A stretch of DNA of 64,000 nucleotides from Lytechinus variegatus (lineage: Eukaryota; Echinodermata; Echinoidea; Temnopleuroida; Toxopneustidae). Position 1 is the stretch's first letter; every line of letters starts with the position of its first letter. Below the pieces are notes generated by a model. That model was not told the DNA's origin. It made no database searches and saw nothing but the letters and a program-made list of their open reading frames with translations. The DNA lies in contig NC_054741.1 in NCBI RefSeq assembly GCF_018143015.1, positions 37,910,510 to 37,974,509 on the forward strand, given 5' to 3'. Both the position numbers and the translations under genes were made by a program. Below are positions 1-12,300 of this stretch, one piece after another.

Positions 1-34
1 AATTGGACCTTGATCGTGTCATTTCTTTCCTCAG

Positions 35-821
35 AGGAGAATACGAGAAGGTGACATCATCGATGATGACCAGGAGGACGAGTATTACATCCAGAGACTT
101 GATGCTGGTCTCTTCACTCTTCAGCTAATCGATTACATAATCCTTGAATTATGCTGTAACTCGGGGATTAGTTCCATTAAGAGCAGGGTTCTACAGCTCC
201 TCAACATGAGAGGGGGTACTATCACTGATATCAGGAATGTTGTAAGAGGTAAGAAAAATTTCTTGAAACATTCCTAGACTTAGTCATGGATATCTTTTGA
301 AATCCTAAGTTAATGGTCTTTAGAGCACAAAATTTTTAAGAACATCTTTACTATGTTATATTCTGTTTTGTTCCTCTAGTTGAGGATGGTGATGTATCTA
401 CCCAGGTAATGTGTTTTTTGGAATTTATTCCCCCCCCCCTTTTATTGAGACTATTTTTACCAGCTTTGAGAGAAATGTATTACAGAGTTTTTCGAGCTTA
501 GATAGGACTGCAGTAATAATCAATGGGTGATTTTTTAAAAACTTTTGAGATAAAAGGAAAAATCTATCTAAATTAATTTCATCATCAGTTTAATAGTAAC
601 CTTTGTTTAGATATTTTTCATTGTGAGAATGCTGCAGAAAAAATGAAAGTTATCCCAATGCTGGTATAGTCCTTGTAAATTTATGGTGTCTTATGATTAT
701 TGCTCATTTATTTTGTATGTTTTGTATTTCAGAGTATGCAGGGAACATTGGTGATGCAGATAGTGAGGAGAAGGGAGAAGCTGAAAAACAGAGACTACTA
801 ACACTCATCAATAGATTCTAA
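35..821 (+). CDS. CTNNBL1: CTNNBL1 (beta-catenin-like protein 1), last two coding exons; 5' part lies outside the window
   Basis: Two exons are seen: 35-248 (acceptor TCAG before it, donor GTAAG after it, ending in phase 1) and 733-821 (acceptor at 731-732, stop TAA 819-821). The first reads REGDIIDDDQEDEYYIQRLD and continues through a helical stretch to LLNMRGGTI. The second reads EYAGNIGDADSEEKGEAEKQ and ends in LINRF. This matches the C-terminus of CTNNBL1, whose vertebrate form has an EYAENIGDG motif and ends in a similar short acidic and basic tail. The family is an armadillo-like protein of the Prp19/CDC5L spliceosome complex and acts in the nucleus. The gene enters from the left edge, so most of the protein is missing. 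Splice phases agree (G|AG = Glu). Orthology is an inference from sequence recall; the splice structure is seen directly. Confidence 0.9.
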
Positions 822-2290
822 AAACAATCTCATTCAACGGGAAGTATTGAAAGCTGCTTGTTTCTTTCAAATAAACTTCCAATGACTCTTGCGAGCTACG
901 GTTTGATGAGGAATGTGATAAGAAGGACATTGACATCTCATCCTGGATATCTGGAATGCATTCATACTCAGCTGCTCACACAAGGTTTTTAGTCATGAAA
1001 GATTCCAACATGTCATGCACGAATTCAACAACATTCTGAATGCTGGAAGATGTGCTGATAGAGACAGTGTTCTTCAAACAAAGTATCCTACAGGCCTTGG
1101 AAAATCAAGTGAACTTTGATTAAATTAATTTTGATTCTTTGCCCACTCAAATACCTTTGTAGTCATGATAATATTAGCTATTGATATAGTGCATGTATCC
1201 ACCAGGTAGGTGGTACAGTATCATGCCAGCTTAGATGGGCAATGTATTGAATTGTCCACATTTTGCTGCACTCCACCCAGGTGAGGTGAATGGGTACCTG
1301 GCGGGAGTAATTCCTTGAAAGCACACAGCGCTGGAAATGACAGATAGAGCTAAAGCCAGGGTAATATATAGTGTGCCTTTAAATATAGGAAACTAAATCA
1401 ACAGCGGTGTATAAATTATATGTTTTATTGCTTCACTAGAATTGATTTCCATGCTGGTATCCATGTAAACCTGGGTGGAGAGCGACAAATATGGATTCAT
1501 GTCTTTATCCAATGACCTGCTTTCATCACTTTGTACAATGTGAAGAGACTGGATTCTAGCATAGCAATGAATCCATTGTATGATTTGTCATGATTTCTGT
1601 CAAGATGGCATGAAAAGAGGAAGTTGGGGGGAAGCTTGAATGTTGTTTTGGGTCACATTGATGAACCTGTTACAGGGTATGGTACTAATGTTACTCAGTG
1701 TACATTCCCAAAGAAACAAGACCCTTCCCAGCGACCTCAATCTCCATCCATTGATCGATCAACCCAGTAAACTGGTACCTGAATGTTTAGTCCCCAACAG
1801 GCTTTATGGTCCAGATAAACTGCTAGTATCAAACCAAGGGAATAATAAGAATACACGCATTTAGCACTCTGAATTGTGGATATGTGTATTCGATAGATTG
1901 CTTTTTATCAATACATTATTAGTCCCCTGCATATTCCTAATAAGCAGGCACTCTTAACTTTTATTTAAGTTAAAAATCAATCCCTTCTCTGCATTTACCA
2001 CCTACACAAGCATCAGCACTGTAAGGAATTGAGACCATCTCAGGAAAGAAGGCGGGGGGGGGAGCATAAGAACTACAGAATATAATGATAATAATTGGAC
2101 TTATATCGTGCCAAGTCTTTGAAGGAAATCAGGATGAAATGGACAGAAATGTTTAATCCTCTTATCCTCTATAAAATGTACTGGAATCTGAAGTCACATA
2201 GGGAAACCTTTTTTTTTATAAATTATTATGTGAATGTATGTGGTATGATTGCATACAATTTGATTGTTTGTGAATAAATAAATTTGTACA
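822..2290 (+). other. CTNNBL1 3' untranslated and downstream sequence
   Basis: No further coding exon is seen. An AATAAA at 870-875 lies 49 bases after the stop and is a candidate polyadenylation signal. A later AATAAATAAA cluster at about 2272-2281 could end a longer form. The piece at 1198-1400 is SINE-like and is listed separately. The short open frames here have no recognisable product. Confidence 0.5.
1198..1400 (+). mobile_element. 5'-truncated copy of tRNA-derived SINE (family A)
   Basis: The body CTGCACTCCACCCAGGTGAG followed by GAATGGGTACCTGGCGGGA and ATTCCTTGAAAGCAC is the same as in the full-length copy at 41125-41425. The tRNA-like head with A and B boxes is missing here. Confidence 0.6.
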
Positions 2291-2358
2291 TAATATGCAA
2301 AGAAATTTTGTGACGTTTGTTTGTATTTAGTGTATGATTGTATGATCCACATGCATCA

Positions 2359-2771
2359 GGGCGGGTATTCAATTTGATACTTAAGCCAGAATTTAAGTAT
2401 TTTACTCAGTATTTTGCTAAAGTAAAATACTCGTCCATCATTGATATCCAATTGCATTTTTTGGCTAAGTATTTTGCTTAAATCTAAGTCAATAGTAATA
2501 CCAGACGTAAGTATGGCTTTCATGCAGTTCACAAACATTATACGCGCAGTCATACATTTTGCGCACAGATAGATTCATACATTTTGCGTTATTTGGCTCA
2601 AATTTTATGACGTCACAATGGTTATTAGTAAGTATTTTGCTTAAATTTGGCTTGATAAAGTAAAATTCTTGGATGTGATCTGAATACGAGATTAAGCATT
2701 TTGCTGTGTAGCCAAATGAAATTGTAAGTTAAATACTTAGAAAATCAATACTTAAAATTGAATACCGGCCC
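2359..2771. mobile_element. Non-autonomous TIR element (MITE-like), about 413 bp
   Basis: The left end GGGCGGGTATTCAATTTGAT is mirrored at the right end: the reverse complement of 2750-2771 begins GGGCCGGTATTCAATTTTAA. The interior is built from repeated AAGTATTTTGCT-type segments and has no long open frame. I see no clear target duplication. Confidence 0.6.
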
Positions 2772-3595
2772 ACGTGTCTAGGGACCTGTTGTATCAATAC
2801 TCTACACAGGTAACTCTGCTTAATTCAAATTCTTTGACCACAAAAATATTTTACTTTTTCGAGAGTTCAGAGAAATTCTACTTAGAAGAGGTATATAACA
2901 CATATTTTTGATAATCTGGTCTTAAAAATATTGCTTTGACTTGAATAGGCGATTATTTGGCTTATGGAAGGTCAAACAAGTGCAACTGAAATTCAAAGGA
3001 ATAGATTTTCTCCCCATAAGCGTGCTTTCTGGACTTTCATTTAAATGCAGTTATTTTCGCAGCAGGCATCTAGGGGTGACGTTCATTTATGAATTATTTT
3101 TTTTGAGGTGAAGAGAAGGCTGAATACTTGCAAATCTCTCTCTCCCTCTCTTTCTTTTTTTTTTTTTGATCGATTTATAACAATCATGCACTTTTTTGTA
3201 GAAAGAGAAAAAAAATCCTCTTTAAAAATGGTTCAAGTATAGTGATGGAGGAGGGGGGACAACGTTCATTTTAACACAAGATAATAAAACAAATTCTTTG
3301 ACTGATTCAATGGAAATTTAATGTCGAAAAGTGTTGAAATGACAATAATAATCTGTATTGATCCTTGATTTTAAGAAGATACTAGTAGTGTGTATGAGTG
3401 TGGTTATGGTGAAAGCAATTCCTGCTGATGTTATCCTTTGTGATATTTTTACCATAGAATTATCAGTCAGCTGCAGATATTACAAATCTGAAGTAAAAAA
3501 AAGTTGAAGTCAAAATAGAATATTGAACATCATCGTAACATTTAAATATTGCAGAAGTAGTAGATTTCCTCTTCCTCCCTTACTATCTCATTTTT

Positions 3596-4532
3596 GTCTC
3601 ACCTGCGAAGCAAAGTGAGACTATAGGCGCCGCTTTTCCGACGGCGGCGGCGGCGTCAACATCAAATCTTAACCTGAGCTTAAGTTTTTGAAATGACGTC
3701 ATAACTTAGAAAGTATATGGACCTAGTTAATAAAACTTGGCCATAAGGTTAATCAAGTATTACTGAACATCCTATTAGAGTTTCATGTCACATGACCAAG
3801 GTCAAAGGTCATTTAGGGTCAATGAACTTAGACCATGTTGGAGGATTCAACATCGAAATCTTAACCTGAGGTTAAGTTTTTGAAATGTCATCATAACTTA
3901 GAAAATATATGGACCTAGTTCATGAAACTTGGACATAAGGTTAATCAAGTATCACTGAACATCCTGCATGAGTTTCACGTCACATGACCAAGGTCAAAGG
4001 TCATTTAGGGTCAATGAACTTTGGCCGAATTGGGGATATCTGTTGAATTCCCATCATAATTTTGAAAGTTTATGGATCTGATTCATGAAACTTAGACATA
4101 ATAGTAATCAAGCATCACTGAAAATTTTGTGCAAGTTTCAGGTCTCATGATTAAGGTCAAAGGTCATTTAGGGTCAATGAACTTTGGCCGAATCGGGGTA
4201 TCTGTTGAATTACCATCATAACTTTAAAAGTTTATTGGTCTAGTTCGTTAAACTTGGACATTAGAGTAATCAAGTATCACTGAACATCCTGTGCGCATTT
4301 CAGGTCACATGACCAAGGTCAAAGGTCAATGAACTTTGGCCATATTGGGTGTATCTGTTGAATAACCATCATATCTCTGTAAGTTTATTGGTCTAGTTCA
4401 TAAAAAGTGGACATAAGAGTAACCATGTATCACTGAACATCTTGTGCGAGTTAGAGTAGTTTTCAAAGTCAGCACTGCTGCTATATTGAACTGCGTGATG
4501 CAGGTGAGACGGCCAGAGGCATTCCACTTGTT
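3596..4532. repeat. Dispersed repeat, copy 1, with internal 160-190 bp tandem units carrying AGGTCAAAGGTCA
   Basis: It starts GTCTCACCTGCGAAGC and near its end has TGCAGGTGAGAC, which is complementary to the start. A GGCGCCGCTTTTCCGACGGC block lies just inside the left end. The body repeats a unit with 'AACTTGGACATAAG', 'ATCACTGAACATCCTG' and 'CATGACCAAGGTCAAAGG'. The 13-mer AGGTCAAAGGTCA occurs at 3799, 3991, 4154 and 4316. A second copy in the same orientation lies at 29125-29922. Confidence 0.75.
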
Positions 4533-4555
4533 GTTATTCTTAGTTTCTTTATATT

Positions 4556-4860
4556 TTTTTCTTGTTTTCTTCCTCCTCAGTCTCCCTTTTTTCTAATTTG
4601 TTCTACCTCATTTGTCGTCTTCTCCTATTTCTCTTCTCCTTCTTCTCCTCCCCTTCCTTCTTCCTCTTCTCCTCCTCCTTCTTCTTCTTCTTCTTCTCCT
4701 CTTCCTTCTTCTCCTTCTCCTCCTTCCTTCTTCCTCTTCTTCTCCTTACCCTTCTTCTCCTCGTCCTCCTCCTCCTTCTTCTTCTTTTTCTTCCTCTTCC
4801 CCTTCTCCTTCTCCTCCTCCTCCTTCTTCTTCTTCTTCTTCTTCTTCGTCGTCTCCTTTT
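4556..4860. repeat. Polypyrimidine CTT/CTC microsatellite-like tract, about 300 bp
   Basis: The + strand is almost entirely C and T in CTT, CTC and CCT steps from about 4556 to 4860. The reading frames across it code only for Ser/Leu/Pro or Arg/Lys/Glu runs and are compositional artefacts. Such mirror-like purine/pyrimidine tracts can form triplex DNA and are often length-variable. Confidence 0.85.
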
Positions 4861-5393
4861 TCTTATATAGATAGAGGGGAGCTTTAAAAAATGCCCCCCA
4901 CACGTTTTACGCACAAGAAAAAAAATAATTAACAGGGAAATAGTGACATTTTATATTCTTTTCTGAATATTATGTCAAAATGTATCCAAAGATTAGATAT
5001 TTGTTTGTTTTTTCAATCATTTTTTTTTTGCTCCGTCCGCTATAAATAGTCACTCAACGTGTTTTGCTCATTAAACAATTAACTGTCCAACTAGATACAA
5101 TAAAATGCATGCACATGTTATACGTGTACTTTATTTAATTTTACTTTATTTAAATTAATTTAACCCGATTCCACTTATCAGCTCAGTGCGCCTGCGCACA
5201 CCATAATATGCAGCAAGTATTGTAACATCACACTTATCGCGCTGCACTGCATGATTACGCGTTTTATTTGTGACGTAACTTTTATTACTAGGCAATAATT
5301 TGTTACCGATTGGTAATTGTTTCTTATAATCAAGGCTTCTTGCATAATTTTATGTCATGAGAGGAATCACTGATCTCCCTGGTATGAGGGAAA

Positions 5394-5400
5394 TATAAAA
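5394..5400 (+). promoter_or_regulatory. Candidate TATA box of the 5442-8648 gene
   Basis: TATAAAA lies 42 bases before the ATG at 5442. If it is used, transcription would begin about 25-30 bases downstream and leave a leader of only about 15-20 bases. This is a motif match only. Confidence 0.4.
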
Positions 5401-5441
5401 ACTTTACAATATATTCATACCGAAAAAAAAGTAAAAAAACA

Positions 5442-8400
5442 ATGTATGATGAACAGTCATCACCGGTGCCAGTTTCAAAATCAATAAAGAGTCGACTTAA
5501 AAAGCATTTCTTCGATATGGCTAGATTGATTCATCAACCGTTTAAACAACCAACTAATGTCAAAATAGCATGGCTGAATTCAGACGATCCTCTTTCGATC
5601 TCAGTCATGAAGCGGACGTCCAAAATATCGAAGCTGGGGGAATCCCTAGAGATAGAATCTATAGATGACTTCGAAGGTAAGAACCGGGAATTCTCGCAAA
5701 TATTATCAAATGTGTATTTTAATTAGATGACCGATTTATTGGGCCATTCTACCTTTGCTAAATGCCATGTTAGTTGGTGAGATAATAATATTCTACAAAT
5801 AAGTTTATTTTAACCATAAATCTCCCGGGGTATTTTGATTCCTGTTCTTCCGCGGGGGGGGGCTTAATGCCCCCCTAAGATCTCAGCCGCGGATTGCGCG
5901 ATCACAACGAAAATTTGCATGATGGTAGAGAATGACGTAATCTACGCAGTTGCATTGGTAAATTTCACTGAATTCATATATTTTTATTGTATTTGAATTA
6001 ATTATGCTAACTTATTCAAGATACTTTTTTGCTCTGATTCGCTAGAATGTCATTTTTTGGTGAAAATATTCTTTATAGCATTCCTAACAATTGTGAATTA
6101 AAAAAATTCTGGTACCAAGTCCGATTTCTTATGTTTGTGGTAACTCCCGTAGGAACTCGGCAGGACAGCATTTTTTGCTGGTAAACGCCAAGCTGATATA
6201 TAACCAATTACCTTGGAAACATTTGACGTCTAGGTTAATCAGTCATAGTGGCTGACGCAATAGACGACAGATATCACTCTTGGGCCTTTTTATCAAAGTG
6301 GAGACAATGGCAGAGTTGGGATTCGAACTCACAACCTTGCGATTATTTCATTTCGTTTCATTCGTTTATTTCCATTTTCAACAATTACAGTTTCTTCTGT
6401 ACATGTTGACATATATAAATAACAAAACATATTTCATTTATTCCTGTACAGAAAATTATATTCAAGATTATTACAAATCAGGTTGAAAATGGAGGAGGCT
6501 GCTAAAAAGCGGAGCTTGTAGAGTGCAGCCTCCTAATAAATATTCTTGCAGTTGTTTAGCATATAAAAAAAATAAGGTACCAACTTGAGCATGACCAGTT
6601 GAATTAAAAAGAAAAATTGGAAATAAAAATAGAAAAGGAAATAAGAAAAAGAGAGATTAAAGGTCTCCAGAATCCAGTCCCAGCACTCACAGACGGACCT
6701 CGCCGATCAACAGGAAAACGAAAGAGATGTGTGTACGTGACATGATAAACATGTTTGATTAAAAAAATACAAGAGCTTGAGTGATGAAGAGTCCAATTAT
6801 GAGTCCAATGCTATAACCACTGGATCACAAGATTGTTTTTTTTACTTTTTGTTTTTTATTATTTTTTCGATGATCACAAACAAGGCAAAATTAATCAAGT
6901 TTAATCAGTAAAAGTAGAAATAATGATACATTCATGAATACACAATTTGCATTGGATTTGTACATGAAATAATAATGTTGCGTAATGTCGTAACCGCATA
7001 CCCGGACGTCACAAATTTGGTCTCAAAATTTGCGCGAGACTTGAAAGTAAAAAAGTCGATCAGTAAGCGGCGAGGTCAAAAAATTTTGCACAGCAGATAT
7101 ATCGCAAAAATTGTCGAGGGGGGGGCATTATGCCCCCCCGGTAGAATTATGGTTAAAAACGGTGTAAGATAAAACATAGAGATAGATCATAATTAAAAGG
7201 GGGCATTAATTTTGCCGCGCCGCCTTTCATTTTGTCAGTAGGGGCCTAACGTTATGATAAAAGAAAAAGGTATACAGAATATAATTAGGCCTGTACAAAA
7301 ACGAGAGGGTTAATTAGGACAGTCAACTCTTTAACCCTAATCACGCAGTCAAGCTTAGCTTATAGTGGCAACCCCTGCAACCTTCTAATAATCGATGTTT
7401 TAATAGAAAATGCAAATTTTTGGTATGTTTTGCTTGTCAGTTATATGTATATTATTATTGTATTTTCTTTGTTAATATGTTCATGAAAAAGTGTTGCAGA
7501 AACCAATAAATGAAAAATGAAATGAAAAAGACGCCACTCTTTACCGAGCCCAATTAAAAAGTTCTTCCGTCGTTTCTACGTGAAATGTTTTAAGCTTTGT
7601 ATACTTTGTGATTTGGTCTCCAAATTTGCGTCATTTTTTGGTACATACAGAACTTCGTAGCGAAGTATAGAAATTAATCCATAAATTCACCCTTAATTGA
7701 CTTTTTGTTATATTCAACATTTTAACAATAAATTGTCTCACGGCTTCTAACGAACTTACGTACGTAAAAAAAATACGTTCATGTTTTAGATAGGGTTTTT
7801 TGTGGATGGGTCGCATATAGAATCCGAATGCTGTCATTTCTTTTCATCTAATACTAGAGCTATCATATTCATTTTTATAAGTCTAGACTCAAAGCATCAT
7901 ATTCACATTTCCTCCACTGCTCAACTAATTCTCTCCAACAGAATCGGCATTTTATATTCTACCATATGTCTCGCATGTTTGTTTGTTTTTGTTTTTTGCT
8001 CTATTAATAGGTAATTTAGCCAAGGCATCCCGTCGATACAATAATTCTATAACATCTCGGAAAGACCTTAGCAAAGCTAGTACTCCGAATTCAGAATTAT
8101 CAACAAAAGATGAAATGTTCTCATCAATCTGTCAGAGAGCGGAAGGCAAAACTGGCACATTCGATTCCGGTGATGACGACGATTACAATGAGAATATTCA
8201 AGGTGACGAGATCTCCTTAGAACTGAAGTTTTACGACCAAGGTCCTGTATACCTCACAGACCTGGGTACGAGCCCATCAACGTTCCGATCACGTACGAGG
8301 CGGTCAATGCGATATCGACCATCTTCCGGAGTGTCATCAAACGACATGGACGAACTTGACGATTCTCCATGCAACTTCGACCAACCAGCAGACGATGATG

Positions 8401-8648
8401 ACGACGACGATGAATGTGGTAGGGAGTCTGTCATGATGAACGCCGATGACGACGACCTTACTTTTCAGCTTTCAGACAGTGATGATTGCCCAGAGCGATG
8501 TGAAACGGCATTGAACCAAGAACCCCAGTATGAGATGGTGCCACCAATATGGAGCATGATGGAGCCCGGCCAACGTCTCTCTACTATCTACGTCAAACCT
8601 GCAGACGATTGCGTCGATCTCACCAATATTTCTCCAGAAATGCATTGA
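5442..8648 (+). CDS. Unrecognised two-exon acidic protein, 290 residues
   Basis: Exon 1 is 5442-5676 (donor GTAAGA, phase 1). Exon 2 is 8011-8648 (acceptor ATTAATAG at 8003-8010, stop TGA 8646-8648). The junction codon is G|GT = Gly, so the frame continues across it. The first 78 residues are basic (SIKSRLKKHFFDMARLIHQP). The middle is Ser/Thr-rich. The second half is very acidic, with a run of seven Asp in ADDDDDDDEC and a second DDDD. The C-terminus is PPIWSMMEPGQRLSTIYVKP followed by ADDCVDLTNISPEMH. No signal peptide, membrane segment or catalytic motif is visible. A TATA box precedes it, and AATAAA follows near 8966. I do not recognise the family. The layout would fit an intracellular regulatory or adaptor protein, but that is a guess. 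Confidence 0.7.
5850..5880. repeat. G/C-run hairpin (GGGGGGGG-CTTAATG-CCCCCC)
   Basis: A G run followed by CTTAATGCCCCCC can fold on itself. It lies in the intron of the 5442-8648 gene. A related hairpin with GGGGGGGGCATTATGCCCCC is at about 7118-7139 in the same intron. They look like ends or centres of small foldback elements whose limits I cannot set. Confidence 0.4.
6139..6350 (-). mobile_element. tRNA-derived SINE (family B), minus-strand copy
   Basis: Read on the minus strand it begins in the tRNA-like B-box region (GTGAGTTCGAATCCCAACTC), continues through TGGAGACAATGGC's complement, and ends GAGTTCCTACGGGAGTTACC. The copy at 57030-57278 matches it through most of its length on the opposite strand. 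This copy has lost the A-box head. It lies in the intron of the 5442-8648 gene. Confidence 0.75.
6351..6560 (-). mobile_element. Probable LINE 3' tail fragment, minus strand
   Basis: On the minus strand this reads AGGAGGCTGCACTCTACAAG, CTCCGCTTTTTAGCAGCCTC, then a long AT-rich tail with repeated AAATGAAA steps. This layout is typical of the 3' end of non-LTR elements. No coding part is left. The family is not identified. Confidence 0.4.
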
Positions 8649-9210
8649 AATATAGACACAAAGTCGTTAGAATAATTCAAATGACCGATTATGAGAGATG
8701 AAAATTATAAGCAGAAGTAAATTTGAAGGGACAATGGGCTTTAGTTAAAACCCCGAATTCGAAATGCTATACTTCTTTTTAATTGCGACATGCGTATTAA
8801 AGCACGTTCTCTTGCAGAAACTCATGACGTCAAATAATTATGATAATCTTTTGATAGAAGAAAGCGTAATCATTAGCGTCAACATTTAAGAAGATGGAAA
8901 TTTCTGAAATATTAGTAAACCGTCACGCCCTTGTATGAATCAATGGACAGTTAACATGAACTAAAAATAAAGAATAAAAAAAATATATGAATCACGACGG
9001 TGATTTCGAGTCTAATTTGTTGTCGAAGTTTGGCTTGCTCGTTTTTCTTTTCTTTTTTTTTCATTGATTTGGTAAAATGTTGAGCAGCTAGAAAGAGCCA
9101 CTGACCCCGCCCCCTCCCCTGTGTTTTCTTTCTCTTCTTCTGACCCATTTCTTTTTCTTTCTCCTCTATGTCTCTTCTCACCCTCCTTTCCACCCTAGTT
9201 CAAACTCTAT
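8649..9210. other. 3' untranslated and intergenic sequence after the unknown gene
   Basis: AATAAAGAATAAAA at about 8966-8979 is a candidate polyadenylation signal for the upstream gene. The rest is AT-rich, then a C/T-rich stretch at 9040-9200. No gene is seen. Confidence 0.4.
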
Positions 9211-9350
9211 ACTCGAGTTTAAGGGTCTGAATGTGCAGCCTATTGCCTTGTGTACTGAAAGCCCTAGCAAGTTTTGTATGTGGTGCTAGTCTTTGCGTGG
9301 AGACCCACTTGTTGATCAAAGTTTCAATCAGTGTCTGTGCCTGCAGACTA
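9211..9350 (+). repeat. Dispersed repeat R1, copy 1 (about 140 bp)
   Basis: The sequence runs from ACTCGAGTTTAAGGGTCTGA to GTCTGTGCCTGCAGACTA. It has a close second copy in the same orientation at 24478-24619, with shared blocks GCCTTGTGTACTGAAAGCCC and GTCTTTGCGTGGAGAC. There is no coding capacity. Confidence 0.75.
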
Positions 9351-12300
9351 CTTCCACCCCTCTCCCCCCCTACCTCCCCTCACTCTCCACCCCCTCCCTC
9401 TCTCTCTCTCTCTCTGTTTCTCATACCTGCCCCATACATTTGTCTTGCTCAATCTTCACTGGATCTGAACCACTGATGTTTCCTATATAACACAGATCAA
9501 TGGTATGGACGCGTCTTTCAAATCCTAAGTACTATTTTGCTATTACTGTGTATATTCATGTAAAACACCGGTGCTTTCTGAATATATATGTCATCATTCC
9601 CCTACACACTTGGGCCTAGTTTGGATTTTCAAAAATCAACACTTTAAATAAAAGAAAAACACCTAAGGTATTATTGGAATTTTACAAGAGAATTGATTGC
9701 TTTATTCTAAACGATATTCATGGGCAGTACTACAACACTACAGCTACATAGGGTGAGAGATAATGGAAAAAAAATTAAAAAGAATATTATGGAAATTGTT
9801 AACAGTGATACGCTTGCTTCACACCATAAAGACTTCATACATGTACACAAGTTCAATCTTTGTCTAATCTTATTGGGATTTTTTCATTGGGATTATGCTA
9901 TATATAAACTTAAATAGAATAACATTTTTTAATTTAAATGTACACATTGTGTTATATGCTATCAACACATTTGGATGAGCATTAACACGACTTTTATTCA
10001 TTATAATATTTTGTATATTACATTAACTACATACAAACTGTTTCTTAAGAAAATTTAGACATCTGGCTTTTTGTCTTTACACAATACCGCCTATGAACAT
10101 TAAATGTACCGGAATACCAAATGTTATCACATGTACATTACAAAGACATGAAAAGAAGCAAAAGCAGAGTGATCCGTGCTTATTCTAAAATAAAGAAAAC
10201 ATGTTATAAGCAAAATAAAATGAAACCATACAGACTTTCTATAGTATTTAACATAAAAACCACAAATATAGGTAAATACAACCTGGGTAATTTGACTAAA
10301 GGATCATATCCATAATAGCTACTTTAAACAATTACTTTGAATAATATGATAATGGGCTAATATATAGTGGCATTCGCTTATGTAGTTTTATACAGGGTAA
10401 AAGAATGAACAGAGTTTATGTTATTTCACATATAATAGCTAAATAATACTCATATTGAATATAGTCTTCAGGTCATAATTTCTAACTAAACATTCTACAT
10501 TTATATCTTGACGAAACCTTGATGTACTCCACATTCCTTTACGTATTTTCAATATCAAACAATGCACATAATGTTAACCTACATCCGCCATTTTTAACTT
10601 TCCCAAACTTGTACGAAGCACAGAATATAGGAAATTATTCATGTATGAGTTAAACCTGATCAGAAAGTATCATAAAATTGCAAGAACTTCTAATATTATA
10701 TGCAAGCATTGATATTGAAGCTAAGATCATAATATAAAATTTTGAGTAAATGTAAATGCTGCTCTGATAAGTTTACATTGGGTAAAATATTTACCACAGA
10801 GAGGATCGAACATACAACACAAGATAACATGAAGAAAATAAACAGAAAAGACCGACGCAAGACTTGATAAAAATAAACGAGTAAAAATTGAAATGAAATC
10901 AACATAACAAAATACTATCTTTGTACAGCCCCATGGTCGAGTAATCATTAACCTTTCTGAGTAGCATCTGAGACCATGAGGATTTTGGTATGTTTGATAA
11001 CATCAATTATCATTGGTCTAATCAAACCTACACACATCTTCAGTTATGGCAATACATGGATATATGTACATAGCAATAATATACAAACCTTTTTTAATGT
11101 TCTATTCATTATTTTTTATGATACAGTTTCTACCGGTATTCAACAAGAATTTTATGTTACATTCCAAATCCAAATAATGCGTGTGTCTTCTACATTGCAT
11201 TGTTCCAATATCAAATACTGACATGCATGCATAATTCCTAACAAAGAAGCAAGATTGAATAGCTCCTATTAAAGAATAATAAATAAAAGGACAGACAGAA
11301 AATAATCTGATGATCTGTACATGTACATCTCAACATATGAAACAAACAAATCACATTTGTATATATCACATATGCTGCATCATCATTTTATACATTGCTC
11401 TGCTTTGTGCATCCATTACTTACAGTTAACTTCTTGTAATTTCTAAGAAGTTCTCTAATGAAATGTCTGAATGGCCCTTTAAGAGGATTCAGAAATCTCA
11501 AAGACTGCTATATTCAAACTTATTCAATTTTTCATATACATGAAGTGATGAACAGTACATGGATGCAAAAAAAATTGAATAAATTTTAGTACATACATGG
11601 TGTCCTATACACGTATGAAAACAGATACATATATATTTTTTGATAACCTTCAACTTACGTTAATCAATCTTAGCTTTAATGACAGTGATATATCAAGGTG
11701 TACTTTCACTGCTCGCTTTGTAGTAAGCAATGTTGTTCCTTTTTGAAAGGGATGGTAAAATTACACCTGAAAAATTATCACCTGTCCAAAGTGAGACTGA
11801 TATTTTTTCCTAATGGAAGTCAATCAAACTTATACCATCAAAATAATTTTTTGAGATTTGCTTGGTTTGCGAACAAAACCAATAATCTGGAGCCGTTTAA
11901 GGGCCGCAGAACAGTTTTGAAAGTGGGGGGGGGGGGCTGACCATGCAGTAGAAAATCACAATCAGGAGCCCGTAACACAAAACTTAGCAATGATCAAAAA
12001 CATTTTTCTACGATTGATTCCATTGACAACAATGTACAATCAATCGTGAAAATCAAGCGTACGATTAATTGCTAACCTTTGTGTTACAGGACCCAGATGG
12101 TTATTTTTATGCTTTAATACATGATTCTGCAGTAACTGCCCTTATTCCCACTCTAAGTCACAGAAGGCATTAAAAAAAAGCACAACACATCAAAATGTGA
12201 CTATGTTTAAATCAAGTACCCATAGGAATCTGTTCAATGAGGCATTTGAGATATGCTACCTTCAATATTGAAATAAGACATTCTAAAGAATTCAGATGAC

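Noticed and set aside
4562..4914. Overlapping 91-103 codon frames in all directions
   Set aside because: They lie in the polypyrimidine tract and code for Ser/Leu or Arg/Lys/Glu runs only. They are compositional artefacts.
8231..8434. Minus-strand Ser-rich frame opposite the acidic exon
   Set aside because: It is the shadow of the Asp-rich coding sequence on the + strand.
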